DNA of 64,000 nucleotides, from NCBI RefSeq assembly GCF_026262505.1, contig NC_067204.1:21173300-21237299 (forward strand), read 5' to 3'. The notes under the pieces were generated by a model, which was not told where the DNA came from, did not search any database, and worked only from the letters and a program-made list of their open reading frames with translations. The position numbers and the translations under genes are program-made. This document shows positions 40,056 through 51,400 of the stretch, piece after piece (position 1 is the stretch's first letter; every line of letters starts with the position of its first letter). This DNA comes from Trichomonas vaginalis G3. Lineage: Eukaryota; Parabasalia; Trichomonadida; Trichomonadidae.

Positions 40056-40225
40056 TATTTATCATTTTAAGAACTAAAATTAGTTGATTAATTCAAAAGA
40101 TAAATGATATGTAATAAAAAAGTTGCATTCGTTTGTATAAATGAAATTCAAAACTAAAAATTGATAACGAAATATATATAAATTGCTGCTTAGCGTATTC
40201 AAGGAGTGATTCAGAAGTAAGTACT
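40056..40225. repeat. Duplicate of the 382-aa gene's 3' end
   Basis: About 170 bp (ATCATTTTAAGAACTAAAAT ... TGCTTAGCGTATTCAAGGAG) matches 41459-41630, which is the 3' flank and last codons of the acidic protein gene. The two copies flank the quinone-reductase pseudogene in the same direction. Confidence 0.75.
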
Positions 40226-40273
40226 ATCTTCCCAAAATAAAAAAAATCGCATATTTTGGTTTTATTTAATTGT

Positions 40274-40819
40274 TTATGCTAAAACTTTATCAAGATGAGC
40301 ATGGATGTTGTGGACTGCTTCATCAAACTTGAAGTTTGGATTCAAGACGTTATTACTTGTAACGATTGGAAGTTTTCTAATGCCACAGAAGAAGAAATTC
40401 TGGTATAATGTCCACCAAACTTGTTCGGCGCCCGATCCTTGATATGCAGATTTTGGATCAGACATTGTTTCAACTGTTGCAGCGAAAGTCGCTGAGATCA
40501 TGGCCTTCTTCCCATCTTTCTTGTTTGGATTCATTGAATATCCGCTAAGAACTGAATCAAAGTATGATTTAGCCGGACCTGGGAAACCAAGCCACCATGT
40601 TGGTGTCTGAACAATGATTACATCAGCCCAATTGAACTTTTCGATCTATTCTTCAACTTTGTAGCCCTGTTCCATATGAGTAATCTTAGTTTCATGGCCT
40701 TTAGTCTTGAGATACTTCTCAATATCATTAGCAAGAGCCTCGTTAAGTTTTCCTTTAGCCATTGGTGGATGATTGAATCCTGCATTAAGGATGAGAACCT
40801 TGGCGTTCTTTAAACTCAT
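40274..40819 (-). pseudogene. Flavodoxin-fold NAD(P)H quinone reductase (MdaB-like), one nonsense codon
   Basis: The frame spans 181 codons. KNAKVLILNAGFNHPPMAKGKLN is the flavin-binding start, WADVIIVQTPTWWLGFPGPAK fits the MdaB/NQO family, and the end is VHNIHAHLDKVLA. The enzyme would reduce quinones using FAD or FMN and NAD(P)H, in the cytosol. Codon 58 is TAG (40646-40648) inside the EE-IEKFNWAD region, where a single GAG-to-TAG change would explain it; the rest is open. The promoter is intact (TCACTTTCATTG before the ATG). It is therefore a young pseudogene, or a sequencing error. The usual family length is about 190 aa. Confidence 0.8.
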
Positions 40820-40820
40820 C

Positions 40821-40831
40821 AATGAAAGTGA
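40821..40831 (-). promoter_or_regulatory. Trichomonad initiator of the quinone-reductase gene
   Basis: On the minus strand TCACTTTCATT begins 12 bases before the ATG. It matches the known Trichomonas initiator TCA(Y)(W)(W), in which the A is +1, and fits the extended form ending CATT. It marks this locus as trichomonad. Confidence 0.75.
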
Positions 40832-40837
40832 TATCAT

Positions 40838-41598
40838 TTGAAGTATTCAAATTATTTGAATTCAAAATAATTGAGATATATTGAAAGTCGATTTTGTGGC
40901 CAAAAAAAGTGATATCGCTAAGGAACCAATCATTATTAGATTTGATTCTCTTGCAGTAATTGATATATGATACACTTTTATTGTTTTTGTTTGTCAAATT
41001 TAAAATCTAGCCGAGGCTAAAAATTAAGTGTTTCTTTCAAAATTGAATGCTTTAGAAAACCGATTCTCAAAATTTGTGCTATCGTTTGAGACTTTTCTAA
41101 ATAGCTATTTTTCTGATTTATAACTAATATTAGCCATAACTCCATTTAGTACATGTTACTACATATTGTATTAGATGTATATCATGTATTATAATTGATT
41201 ATTTAGTCTGATATTAATCATTATTTAATACTCAACATATTATTTATATATGAATATATGTCATTGTATTCCTTTTGCAATAAATTTTCTGTTCCATATT
41301 GATATTTCATGAATGCAGGTCATATTTTAATTATGAGAAATTTGATTTATGAAAAAATGCAAAATTACACAAATAGATATGAACTTAGTAATAAATGAGC
41401 ATTTGCTCATGTTTGATATATCCAATTTCAATTTCCTTATTTAGTTTCATATTATTTATCATTTTAAGAACTAAAATTAGTTGATTAATTCAAGTGATAA
41501 ATGATAAGTAATAAAAATATTATATTTATTTGTATAAAGACACATATTTAAATGATGAAATTCAAAACTAAAAAAATTGATAACGAAACATATATAAA
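40838..41598. other. AT-rich spacer
   Basis: No gene. A 70-aa frame overlapping the quinone-reductase promoter is a shadow. Positions 41459-41598 are the original copy of the duplicated 3' flank described at 40056. Confidence 0.45.
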
Positions 41599-42747
41599 TT
41601 ACTGCTTAGCGTATGCAAGGAGTGATTCAGTAGTAAATTCCGTAGTTAACATCTTATCATAAGGGGAAGGATCGTAATTAGGAATATCCTGGAGTTGGAA
41701 CTCCAACCAGTTAACAGCTCTTGGCTGAGCTTCTGGTGGAATGAATGGCTGTGCGAATTTATTAACAGGTAAAGTATTATTGAGTCCAAAAATCGGAAGA
41801 GAGCCAGAAGGAGCTATTTGCCTACGGGTATCTAATGTAGTCTTTGCTAGAGGTGCTGGTTTCGTTACATTGTAGTTGTTAATGTCGTCATCTGAGTCCG
41901 AAATATCTGAGAAGAGATGAATGTTATCATCGAAGTCGGCGTCGGCTTGCTGGGTAACTCCTTCCATGAACTGAGGGTTTTCAACCTCTGGAGCCTGTTC
42001 AATGCCTTCTGGGAAGAGATCTTCTGAATCTTCGTCATCTTTGTTTTGTTGGCCTTCCCCTGGTAGCTCTTCGATAGGAGGTGGTAATCCGATCTTCATT
42101 TCATCAGAATGGCCTTCTGTTGAAGAATGAGATTTTGATGGTTTATCTCCAGGAAGTTCTTCAACTGGAGGAGGGAATACTAGGTCTGACGAACTTGATG
42201 TGGATTTCGTATTACTATTTGATTTAGATAATGGAACTTGTACTGGTTTAATTTTCGATTCATCTGCTTTAGGTTGTTCTGGTGGTTTTTGGTTAATCGG
42301 AGTAATTTGTTCAGGTTGTTTGGGTGGCTCGTGTATTTTCTCATGTTTCTTTTCATCTGATTTGTCTGATTTCTTATTTTCTTTTTTATCTTTCGCTTTA
42401 GATTCTTTGTTATCGCTCTCTTTCTGTTGAATGAACCGTTTTGTGAATGGTATATCAGAATCTGATGATGATTCACTGTCGCTTGCAATCAATTTAAAAG
42501 ATGGTTGCGCTGGAGATTTTGTATTAAACATAATACCGCCATACCCATCATTATCTGGTATTTCCTCTTTAGTTTCTTTCTTTTCTTCTTTTGGTTGGTC
42601 AGGAGCCGGTTTTTTCTTTTTATCTTCGACTTCGTCATCGCTAAACAAATCACTGCTTGAGTCTTCCTTGTCCTTATCATCATCCGATGCTGAATATGAA
42701 TAATATGAATAGGAAGAATCATCTTCGTTATAATTTAGAATCGACAT
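41599..42747 (-). CDS. Acidic, serine-rich low-complexity protein (382 aa)
   Basis: N-terminus MSILNYNEDDSSYSYYSYSASDDD, then alternating Ser/Asp clusters and Lys/Glu runs (about residues 20-160). Two copies of a PPP(V/I)EELPG motif stand at about 190 and 218, with more acidic clusters up to about 290. A conserved-looking C-terminus follows (NWLEFQLQDIPNYDPSPYDKMLTTEFTTESLLAYAKQ). It is largely disordered, with many likely casein-kinase-2 sites. No domain is recognised; a nuclear or scaffold role would be typical of such composition. The frame is whole. Confidence 0.7.
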   Translation of the reverse strand: MSILNYNEDDSSYSYYSYSASDDDKDKEDSSSDLFSDDEVEDKKKKPAPDQPKEEKKETKEEIPDNDGYGGIMFNTKSPAQPSFKLIASDSESSSDSDIPFTKRFIQQKESDNKESKAKDKKENKKSDKSDEKKHEKIHEPPKQPEQITPINQKPPEQPKADESKIKPVQVPLSKSNSNTKSTSSSSDLVFPPPVEELPGDKPSKSHSSTEGHSDEMKIGLPPPIEELPGEGQQNKDDEDSEDLFPEGIEQAPEVENPQFMEGVTQQADADFDDNIHLFSDISDSDDDINNYNVTKPAPLAKTTLDTRRQIAPSGSLPIFGLNNTLPVNKFAQPFIPPEAQPRAVNWLEFQLQDIPNYDPSPYDKMLTTEFTTESLLAYAKQ

Positions 42748-44355
42748 TGTTTTGGCACTTTTTCTCTTAAAAATTTCGAATTTTTCAAAAGAGGAAATTT
42801 TATTACACTTTTGATATCTGATTATATGTTCAAAAGTGATTTCTCAGATGAATCAAGTCAAGGATCATTATTTTGGAATATCCAAATTAGAAATTGAAGT
42901 TTTGATCTTATGTTCATGAAGGAAGCATCTACATAATGAATCATATTGTATATTTGATATATTTTTATGGAAATTACTCGGCATGTTAATCTTATCATCA
43001 AAATTATATACAGCATGTATGTCATGATACCAATGTACCTAGTGGAGTGAGTTTTGATTGACATTGTAATGTGACATCATAATTGTGGTTAAAAAAATAA
43101 CAATAAATCAAAATGTCTTAATTTGAATAAAATATACTAAATTAGTATGGTATAAACTACCTCCTTGAAGTTTTCAATATTTAAAATAAAAAACGTGAAA
43201 TTAATTTATAAAGAATGGAAATGCATTCTATATACTTCTAGTTAAATGTAAGTATGTATAGAATATTCCACAGCCATTAGCGCATCACTATAATTATTCG
43301 ATTCTTGGATTTTATATATATTCGAAATTCTGTACTAGATAGCACTCTGCTTATATATTGTCTAATGAAATTATATCCTCACTATAGTATTTACATCATA
43401 TATTATATACCTAAGACTATTGACTCCTAAATTAACTGAGGTGTAGAATTACAGAAGCAAGTTTTACTCTACCACAAGGATAAAAATGCAATTTTGCGTA
43501 ATAGCATACTTCTCAATTACATGTAACTTCAAGCATAAATACGCCCAAATTAAAAGCTTTTCATGAGTATAAAATAAGATTGAAATTTATTCAAATGAGA
43601 GTTAAAATATATTTAGCACAATAGTGAGTACATTATAATCTAAAAGTTTCTTTCTAAAATAAACGCAAAATAACAATAATTTATAATAAATTGATTCGAT
43701 TTCGGATTTATTTCAAGAAGGATATGTCACAAATACTTGACAATCATCAGAAGTTTTATATTTACTAATATAATGAAGATACTACGAGACCCAAAAACAG
43801 ATTCAAAGAAATTTGTAAAAAATTTTAGTCATTTAAATACTACAACTTCTCTATTTTATATTACTCTTAAGAAATTAATAAAAATTTTTGCATATTCAAA
43901 ATTAACGTCCATTTATATCTTGTGATATTTAGGCGTATTGATATATGTGTAAACGAAATAACAAGTTTTTACTCTTAGTGGATCAAGTCACATTGAAAAG
44001 ATGCCTTCAGAAATTTCTGATTCAAATGGTTTATGAATAATTTTTAAAACAACCCAATGTTGCAAATTTCCATTTAATCAACAAACCTCTCAATATAAAA
44101 TCTCAACCGCCAAAAATGTATTGAGAATTTGAAATTTTAATGATCGATTCTTGATCGGCTACTACCTAAAAGATCTATAAGGAGTATGATTTTAGCCAAA
44201 AGATTGTAATATTTTTACTATCGTTAAAAACTTTCAAAACGCATTCAAAAATAATTATCCAAGAAACTTTCTAATGTTATATTGATCTAGTAATAATTGT
44301 GAAATATTTGTATTTATCAAACCGATTTTTTCTTTTCTGAGAGATTTCAAATTAT
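42748..44355. other. AT-rich intergenic spacer
   Basis: About 1.6 kb without a credible gene on either strand. Short frames at 42858-43064 and 43737-43925 are low-complexity. No long repeat was seen. Confidence 0.45.
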
Positions 44356-44364
44356 TCACATAAT
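44356..44364 (+). promoter_or_regulatory. Trichomonad initiator of the phosphodiesterase gene
   Basis: TCACATAAT lies 12 bases before the ATG at 44368 and fits TCA(Y)(W)(W). This implies a 5' leader of about ten bases, usual for trichomonads. Confidence 0.65.
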
Positions 44365-44367
44365 ACA

Positions 44368-45546
44368 ATGTACTCTGTTGTGTTTGTCGAAACTGAACGC
44401 TCAGGCGAGTTCGTATGTGAAGTACCGATCCCAGGTCTCAAGACATTTAGTACAAATCCATTTTTCATTGGAATTTATACTTTTTACCAACGTCCTAATA
44501 ATTTCGAATTAAAAGTTCCTTGCACAATTGGAAATCAAAAGGGATATATTCTTTTATATTCAGAACTCCAAAACGTTGGATTTTATCATTGTCCAGTGTT
44601 TTTAGAAGATGGTGCAAAATCAAAATATTGGTCTAGCTTTGATATCCAGCTTGTAACATCCAATATATCCAATATGTATGCACATGTCAAATTAGGATTT
44701 GATAACTTGCTATGTATCGGACATCGTGGATTCGGAATGAACAAAGTTTCTCCATCTATCTTGGAGAACACAGTTACTTCATTTAATCACGCGATGAAAC
44801 ATGGTTCTGATATGATTGAGTTAGATGTTCAGTTCACCAAAGATCAAATCCCTGTAATTTTCCACGATTTCACTATTAAATGCAACAAATCGATTCCAAA
44901 TGAAAAGCCAGTATCAGAAGAGAACGGAATCTATGAGTATGCTGTTTATCAATTAACATTAGAACAGCTTCATAATTGGGGAATTGAATCAAACTATAAA
45001 ACTCCAATTCCATCATTGCAAGAAATCCTTACTCAAGTTCCAGAGAGTTCCCCCATGGATATCGAAGTTAAAGCAATTCACGAAGAGATAAGATTGTTTA
45101 ATAAGGTTGCTTATCCTGAACGCAACATGTTTGTTGATTCGGTTCTTTCCGTTATTGATAAGTATATCGGTTCCAGGAACATTATTTTCTCAACGTTCGA
45201 CCTAATGACCGCAATTATGTTAAAACTCAAACAGAACAAGTTCCCGGTACTTCAGCTCTCATGTGTCGAAGATTTCGAACCAGAGATTGTTGGAATGAGC
45301 AGATTAATGGCTTGCATCAATGCTCATAAGGATCTCGGAATTAATGGATTCGTTCTTGACAGTGAATTGGTTCTAAAATACAAAGACATGGCCACCAATA
45401 TTGTTAACCAGAACTACGCCCTTTTCACTTATGGAAAAGGAAATTATGAAGAAAAAACTGTTTTGGAACAGTTGAAGATGGGTGTTCGCGGAATTTGCAC
45501 AGACTTCTGCGAACCAATATCAAAGGTTGTTCACTCTCATATGTAA
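44368..45546 (+). CDS. Glycerophosphodiester phosphodiesterase (392 aa)
   Basis: A ~110-residue N-terminal beta-rich domain (LKTFSTNPFFIGIYTFYQRP; WSSFDIQLVTSNI) precedes a GDPD TIM-barrel. Motifs: CIGHRGFGMN at about 116, ENTVTSFNHAMKHGSDMIELDVQFTKDQIPVIFHD at about 132-166 (His, Glu, Asp and His of the metal/catalytic site), and SPMDIEVKA at about 230. It hydrolyses glycerophosphodiesters to glycerol-3-phosphate and an alcohol. The layout resembles eukaryotic GPCPD1/Gde1-like enzymes, whose N-terminal part is often a starch-binding-type domain; here that is not certain. The frame is whole, with an initiator 12 bp upstream. Confidence 0.88.
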   Translation: MYSVVFVETERSGEFVCEVPIPGLKTFSTNPFFIGIYTFYQRPNNFELKVPCTIGNQKGYILLYSELQNVGFYHCPVFLEDGAKSKYWSSFDIQLVTSNISNMYAHVKLGFDNLLCIGHRGFGMNKVSPSILENTVTSFNHAMKHGSDMIELDVQFTKDQIPVIFHDFTIKCNKSIPNEKPVSEENGIYEYAVYQLTLEQLHNWGIESNYKTPIPSLQEILTQVPESSPMDIEVKAIHEEIRLFNKVAYPERNMFVDSVLSVIDKYIGSRNIIFSTFDLMTAIMLKLKQNKFPVLQLSCVEDFEPEIVGMSRLMACINAHKDLGINGFVLDSELVLKYKDMATNIVNQNYALFTYGKGNYEEKTVLEQLKMGVRGICTDFCEPISKVVHSHM

Positions 45547-46508
45547 TCTTGTTTTTTAGTTTTGATATTATTTTTTTTTTATTTATCAATAAAAAAAAAG
45601 CAAATCTTTAGTTAATCATTTTAAACTTCTTTACCCTTTGACCGGCACACTCTCGATTTCAATTGAATCTGTAAATGAAATGCGTTCAATCATCGTTTTC
45701 CAAATCTTAATTTTGGGACATTGATCATATCGAATGGTTCGAAATCTTATGAAAATGATAATTATATGATTATGAAGCCATAACGTCAATATTGGTTCAA
45801 TGGTTGATCTGTAATGCAAAGCTTTAGTAAAAATAATTTCAAAGTTAGTTATAAAACAATCAAAATTAGTATAATTTTCTCTAGAAATCTGAAATTTTGA
45901 TCAGATAAAATTGAAAAAAATTGTTGGATCTCCAATGAGTAGGTGACAAAAGTGCATACTCTTAAACAACTGTCGGATTTCCGGGTGAAATCGTGACACA
46001 CTTTCGTCTTTCGTAGGCAGTGGTGGTTGTTACAAAAGGTAACTTCGAATGTAGCGTGAAATCTGCAAAAAAAATTCTGAAATTTGAATGGAGAACACAA
46101 AAATTGAATAGTTTACGTCAATAAAAAAGAGAAAAATGAAGCCAATGTGTCTCGAACCTAGGACTTAGAGCAGCAATCCCACTGTTTATCAAATAGCAAC
46201 TTTGACCCTCTCTCGATCTCCAATCACTATTAAAGCTGATTATTTAGCTTTTCAGAATATGGAAGGATGATTTTTCATATTAGTAAATGAAATTAATCAT
46301 GCTTTATATTTGATTTATAAAAATGGAATTGTATTGCTCTTTATAAAAGAGTATATTATAAATGAAAAGAAGTAGCCTAACCTTTTATTTCATGTTGTGA
46401 AAATGTCTATCACAAACTTGGTCTCGTCGAAGAAATACCATTCTGTGTAGCAACAAGAAAAAAATTCGGAAAGAAGATCATTTTACGTGTGAAGTATCAA
46501 ATAGGAAC
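45547..46508. other. Spacer; only a tRNA-like relic
   Basis: No credible protein gene; frames at 45631-45819 and 45849-46100 on the minus strand show no domain features. A decayed tRNA-like stretch lies at 46139-46207. Confidence 0.4.
46139..46207 (-). pseudogene. Possible decayed tRNA-like sequence
   Basis: On the minus strand it starts GGTCAAAG, passes GTGGGATTGCTGC (an anticodon-arm-like part with GCT in the loop), then CCTAGGTTCGAGAC (T-loop-like) and ends TTGGCTTC. The ends could pair weakly, but the D, anticodon and T stems mostly do not. At best it is a dead tRNA relic. Confidence 0.2.
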
Positions 46509-46848
46509 ATTTTACTCCATGTGAAATAAAAAGTTCTGTTGTTTTTGAATAATTATGATCTAGTGCAATATTAAGAGCGGTTTCTTCATTATAATTTTAT
46601 TTCATTGATATTTTCACCGTGTGAAATAAGAAGTTCGGCTGTTTCTTTACTTTTAAATAATGCTGCTTTATGAAGAGCTGTTTGTCCACACTTACCATTT
46701 TCATTGATATTGATACCATGCGAAAGAAGTAGCTCAACTAATTCTTTATTTAAATTATCTGATGTTAAATGAAGAGCTGTTTTTCCGTTGTTATTTTTTG
46801 CATTAATATCAACACTATGTGAGAGGAAGTATTTGTAAAAGAATTAGA
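46509..46848 (-). pseudogene. Ankyrin-repeat gene relic, split by a mariner
   Basis: About three to four 99-bp ankyrin units remain (minus-strand words matching NxxGKTALHxA and SHGININ; DNA words TCATTGATATT-T-ACC and AGTTC-ACT/GCTGTTTC as at 61415-62335). The relic continues beyond the mariner at 48155-48260, which matches the DNA at 62350-62460. The mariner thus hit an ankyrin gene that was already degenerating: frames are short and interrupted throughout. Confidence 0.75.
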
Positions 46849-46850
46849 TA

Positions 46851-48152
46851 TAGGGTGTCCAAAGGTGTGTTTAGCACAAACCTGAATACTGCGAATAGAA
46901 ATAAACAAGTTACATATATATAAAGTTTATTTAAATATAATCACCATTGGATTCAATCACGCGTTCGCAGCGATCGATCCAGGCTTCAAAGACACGCTTT
47001 AAATCATCATGAGAAAATTGCTCAAATTGCTCTCTTACAAAATTTTCAAGATCATCTGGACTCGCGAATTCGCGTCCTTCAGCTCTCTTTTTTAGCGTGC
47101 CGAATAAATAAAAGTCAGAGGGTGCAATATCAGGTGAATAAATTGGGTTTGGAACAACTTTGACATTGTTTTCCACCAAGTAATTCATTACCTTATGACT
47201 TTTGTGAACTCTTGAATTATCAAAATGAATTGCAAACTTTTGTTTTTGTTGTTTGGATTTCTCAAACTCATCAGAATTGATAATTTGAGTAAGAACATTG
47301 TCAATTAGATACTGAGCATTCATCGTATTAGGTTTTTGAAGAATATCAATTGCGATGATGCCATTCACGCCCCAAAAAACCGACAACATCATCATTGGTG
47401 TGTCAATTTTTTTCTTCGGGAATGTTTGCGGATTTTCATCCTTCGGGATCCACATGATTTTGGCTTCTGTTGCATATTGGAACCAAGACTCGTCCCCTGT
47501 TACTAAAAAGCGAAACTTCTTGGATTGATACGCACGCAATATAGAGAGGAGCTCTTTCGAAGATTGGACTCTAGATTTTTTTTGAACTGAATTAAGGTTG
47601 TGCGGAACCCAACGTGTATACGCTAGTTTGTAGTTCAAATAATTGTGCAGATAATAACTGACTGTTGTACGTGGTATCTTTGTCATCTCCTCTATCCTTC
47701 TGAGTGATGCTCTTGGGTCTTCATCTAGCGCTTGAAGAATTGCTTTGATTTTTCTTTGATCCGGCGATTTTTGTCAATTTTTATGATGGGCGCCTTTTTG
47801 TTCATAAAGTGATACATCCTAACATGATACGTTACAGTGGAATAGCTAGGAGCATCCATACCGAAGCATTTTACCAATGTCTCGTAGATTTTTTACAGTC
47901 TTTGCATTTTTTTGCAAGAGCGAGGATATTTTCTTTATGATTCATTAAAAAAATGAAAAAAATCCCGCCAAAATTTCCCGCGAAACCGCCTCTTGTCTCA
48001 AAATTCATTTTATATCCCGGCATGGCGCCAAAATACAACTTACTCATCATATACATATATTCATATTTTTTATTATATATTTATAATCAGCATATATCTC
48101 CTTTAATAGTCTCATATAGAGCGCTGTGCTAAACGCACCTTTGGACACCCTA
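46851..48152 (-). mobile_element. Tvmar-type mariner, copy 2 (1302 bp)
   Basis: Same ends as copy 1 (TAGGGTGTCC ... GGACACCCTA), with TA at 46849-46850 and 48153-48154. It is almost identical to copy 1 over the full length, differing by a handful of substitutions and single-base gaps. It inserted into an ankyrin-gene relic. Confidence 0.9.
46931..47945 (-). pseudogene. Mariner transposase, copy 2
   Basis: The C-terminal 251 codons (46931-47686) are open and hold all three catalytic Asp motifs (GDESWF, HFDN, APSDF). Against copy 1, single T bases are missing in two T-runs near 47770 and 47895, which break the N-terminal third. So the two mariners in this window are broken at different places. 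Start MNHKEN at 47945. Confidence 0.85.
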
Positions 48153-48154
48153 TA

Positions 48155-48441
48155 TTAAACATCACCGAATAAACAAAACATTTGTTGATATCATTGGTTT
48201 GAATGAAATAAACTAAAAATGAATTAAGATTATTATAAAATATATTTATAATCTTTGTGTTTAATCTGTGTTTCTAAGGAGATTTCATGTAAACAAACGA
48301 TGAACCGACAACAACGATGTATTGCAATAAATATTTATATTTAAAATTGATTTGTTTCAAAATAAAGAAGTTTTAAATATATGATTTTATTTCTATTAAA
48401 ATAAAGAAAAAAAAATGTTAGAAAGTCGAAAAAATAAAAGT
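48155..48441. other. Remainder of the ankyrin relic and debranching-gene 3' spacer
   Basis: 48155-48260 is the downstream-in-window half of the ankyrin relic; the rest is AT-rich 3' flank of the debranching-enzyme gene with no feature seen. Confidence 0.5.
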
Positions 48442-51400
48442 CTAATCTAATCTTTCTGCAGCTGACCATTTTGTAACATCTTCCTTTGAGTATCCATTGT
48501 GGTCGTAGAGGATATCAAGAATGGCAGCGATAGACCATGCTTGAGTTACGCAGGAATCATTGCAAACAGCACCGTTTAAGTTTGTCAATTCTGGGAGACC
48601 TTTAGCCCAAGAATTGAGCAAATATGACTTGATGTTTGCGAGCATCTTTGTCATTCCTGGTGTTACACCTCTTGACATCTTCATTGAAGCTCTGAAGAAG
48701 TAGCCTGTTGGCCAAACCCATTCAGGGCCATTGTGGTAGTTTGCTCCCTTTGCTGAGTAGAAATTGTCATTATCTACTGAGTTTTCGTAGTAAGGGTTGT
48801 ATCTCCAATCTGCTGAATCGAGTGTCTTCATTGCGATCTTTCCCATGAGTCTCTCCTCGACCAAGTTCAAGCAGTGGATTGCGTGGCGTGGGTCGAATAA
48901 CTCTGGAGCAACTGTCATAGCGATCGGAACATTTGGTCTGAACTGGTAATCACCGAATTCGTTTGAAGCGCCAACAGTATCTTTGTAGATTCCTCTGACA
49001 GAAACGAAACTGTGTTCGATGAAGTACTTGTCATCTTCCGAAGCATCAGCTGGGATGTAGAACCAGCTCTCGAAGTTTGCAGCGAGGATTGAGTGCCATT
49101 CGTTGAAAGTAATCTTCTTTCCGGACTCTTCAACATTGACACCGTCGTATGGGAATCTTCCTGCCTTGTTTTCTTCGCTGAGCCATCTGAGTGTTGAAGC
49201 GAGCAAACCGATGATTTCGATTGCAGCACCATCTCTTGGTGTTGATGGGACACCGCTGTTCTTTGCCCATGTTGATGATCCCATCTTGTCCATCCATGTG
49301 CCGCAGTTGTCGCAGTTTCCGCCGAGAATGAAGCCATTCGACCAATCAGTGACGATATTGATGTGGAAGCCGTGTTCGACCATTACGGAATCAATCTTTG
49401 TTCCTGCATTCCATTCAACGAAGTGAATTCCGTTTGCGTGTCTTGTCATGATGTCCATGACAACATCGGCCATTGTTCTGATTGGTCTTGTCTGCTTTCC
49501 AGCCCATCTTCTCTCGAACTGCTGCTGGTCATCTGTTGGGAACAGCTGAGGAACTTTCCATGTGAAAACTTCCTTTCCGTCTGGAGCCATGAGTGCGTAA
49601 TCCTGGAGTGCTTGCAAGAACCACCATGTTGCATCTCTTGCGTTGTAGCGTGGATTAAGACATGAATCATGGAGATTTGGAATCAAACCATGTCTCAAAC
49701 AAGCACCGAATGCAATCAAGTGATCGCGTGCTTCAGTGAATCTTCCTGTTGTCATGAAGATGCCTCTCAAAGAGATGAATGTGTCTCTGCCCCACGATCT
49801 CATGTATCCGCTTGAGAAGTGTGGTAAACCAGCGGCCAAGCAACAATCCTGTCTCTCAACTAACGTGTCATCGAATATCTTTGAGAGTGTAGAGTTAATC
49901 AAAGGAGCATCTCTGACTGGGCCGTACAAAGCGACACTTGAGAAAGCGAGTGATTGAACGAAATCATCGCCATTCTTTACAAAATTGGACATGTTCCTGA
50001 CGAGTTGTTCTCTTCCGAAGATGTCGAGAGCTCTGATCAATCTGTCGATGTACTTAGGAATTGTGAATCTTGGCAATGTGATGATCTTATCAAGCTTTCC
50101 TCTCATGAAGTTGAGAATTGGAATGAGATGTGGTGCCTGATACAATCTCTTGATCATGAAGTCACATAACCAGTTTCCATCTCTCATGTTCTGGAAGATC
50201 GGACTTCCCATGTCTTTCGATGAATCAAATGCAGTCAAAATACCTTGTGTACCAGCATAGAAACATGGTCCGTACTGAGGGAATGAGTAGCTGCCTGTTC
50301 CTATCTGTGCGCCTTCTTCTGCACCGCATCTGAACATGAGGATTGAGAGATCAGCGAAAGAAAGCTGTGATGTCCATTTGACTAAGTCATCAGCGAGTTT
50401 TCTCACTTCTAAGTCCTTGAGGAGTTGGAGCTGTGGCTGAGGGAGTTGTGTTGAGAAAGCAACAACAGCGCCAACAGGGAAATCGTTGAGAACTAAATGT
50501 GAGTTGTTTCTGATCTCGCAGAATTTCATCTTCTTGAAATTAGTGTTGATTTCTACATCGACATCTCCTGGAATAATCTCTTCTTCAGTCGAATCATTGT
50601 ATTTGACTGATGCCGTTCTTGCCTCGAAAATCAAGTTCTTTATTGGAGCAAGACACTCTAACTCATTCACCCAGTTGTCATTTGATGTTCTTGTGACCAT
50701 CCATACTCCAACACCTGTGTGAGAGTTGTATCTGAAGAGAGAAAGGAGATTTCCGTGGTAGTGAGCCATGAGTTCATCCAATCCATTAACAGCCATTTTT
50801 GTGTGCAACTCGTTGAAGAAGAGTCTGGCGGCTTGGATGCCAACTGGTTTGTCTGTGTGTGGATAGATTCTGAACTCTTCAACAACTGATGGATTGAAAT
50901 TAAGGTATTCGTCGAATCCTCGTGTTGTAGCAATTGGTGATGAGGCCATTGTGATGGCTGCGGCGGCTGACAACCTGTCGAAATATGGTGTGGGGTTGTC
51001 GTGTGTAAGATCGAAGATAACACCTGGAATCTGGCGAAGTGGACGTAATATTGATTCTGTATCGAGAGGATCGATAGCGGCAACAGGGCGGCCACCGGAT
51101 AACCAGAGCATGTGGGAGAGTTTGTCGGGTGCTAGGTTGTGGAAGGCCTCGCGGAGAATGGAATTGATACCAATGTGGTTGATGTACTTGATATCTTCAT
51201 CTTCGCCGCCTGTAAAGAGTTCGGCCATGATGTACAGGCTTGGATTTACATCACGGGCTTTTTGAATGAAGTACTCTGCGACGTTTAATGGTGTTGAGTG
51301 GGCATTGTCGAGTCTGATGCCATGAGTAACGCGGGCAACTGACTCTACGTACTTCTGCATGTAGCTCCAGAGCCATGGATTGTCTTCTGGCTTGTCTCCG

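Noticed and set aside
39743-40087. 114-aa frame
   Set aside because: No domain, no initiator, no conserved-looking composition, and it overlaps inverted-repeat words.
42858-43925. Short frames in the 42.7-44.3 kb spacer
   Set aside because: All are AT-rich low-complexity frames under 70 codons without support.
45849-46100. 83-aa Cys- and Phe-rich minus-strand frame
   Set aside because: No recognisable zinc-finger spacing and no initiator nearby.
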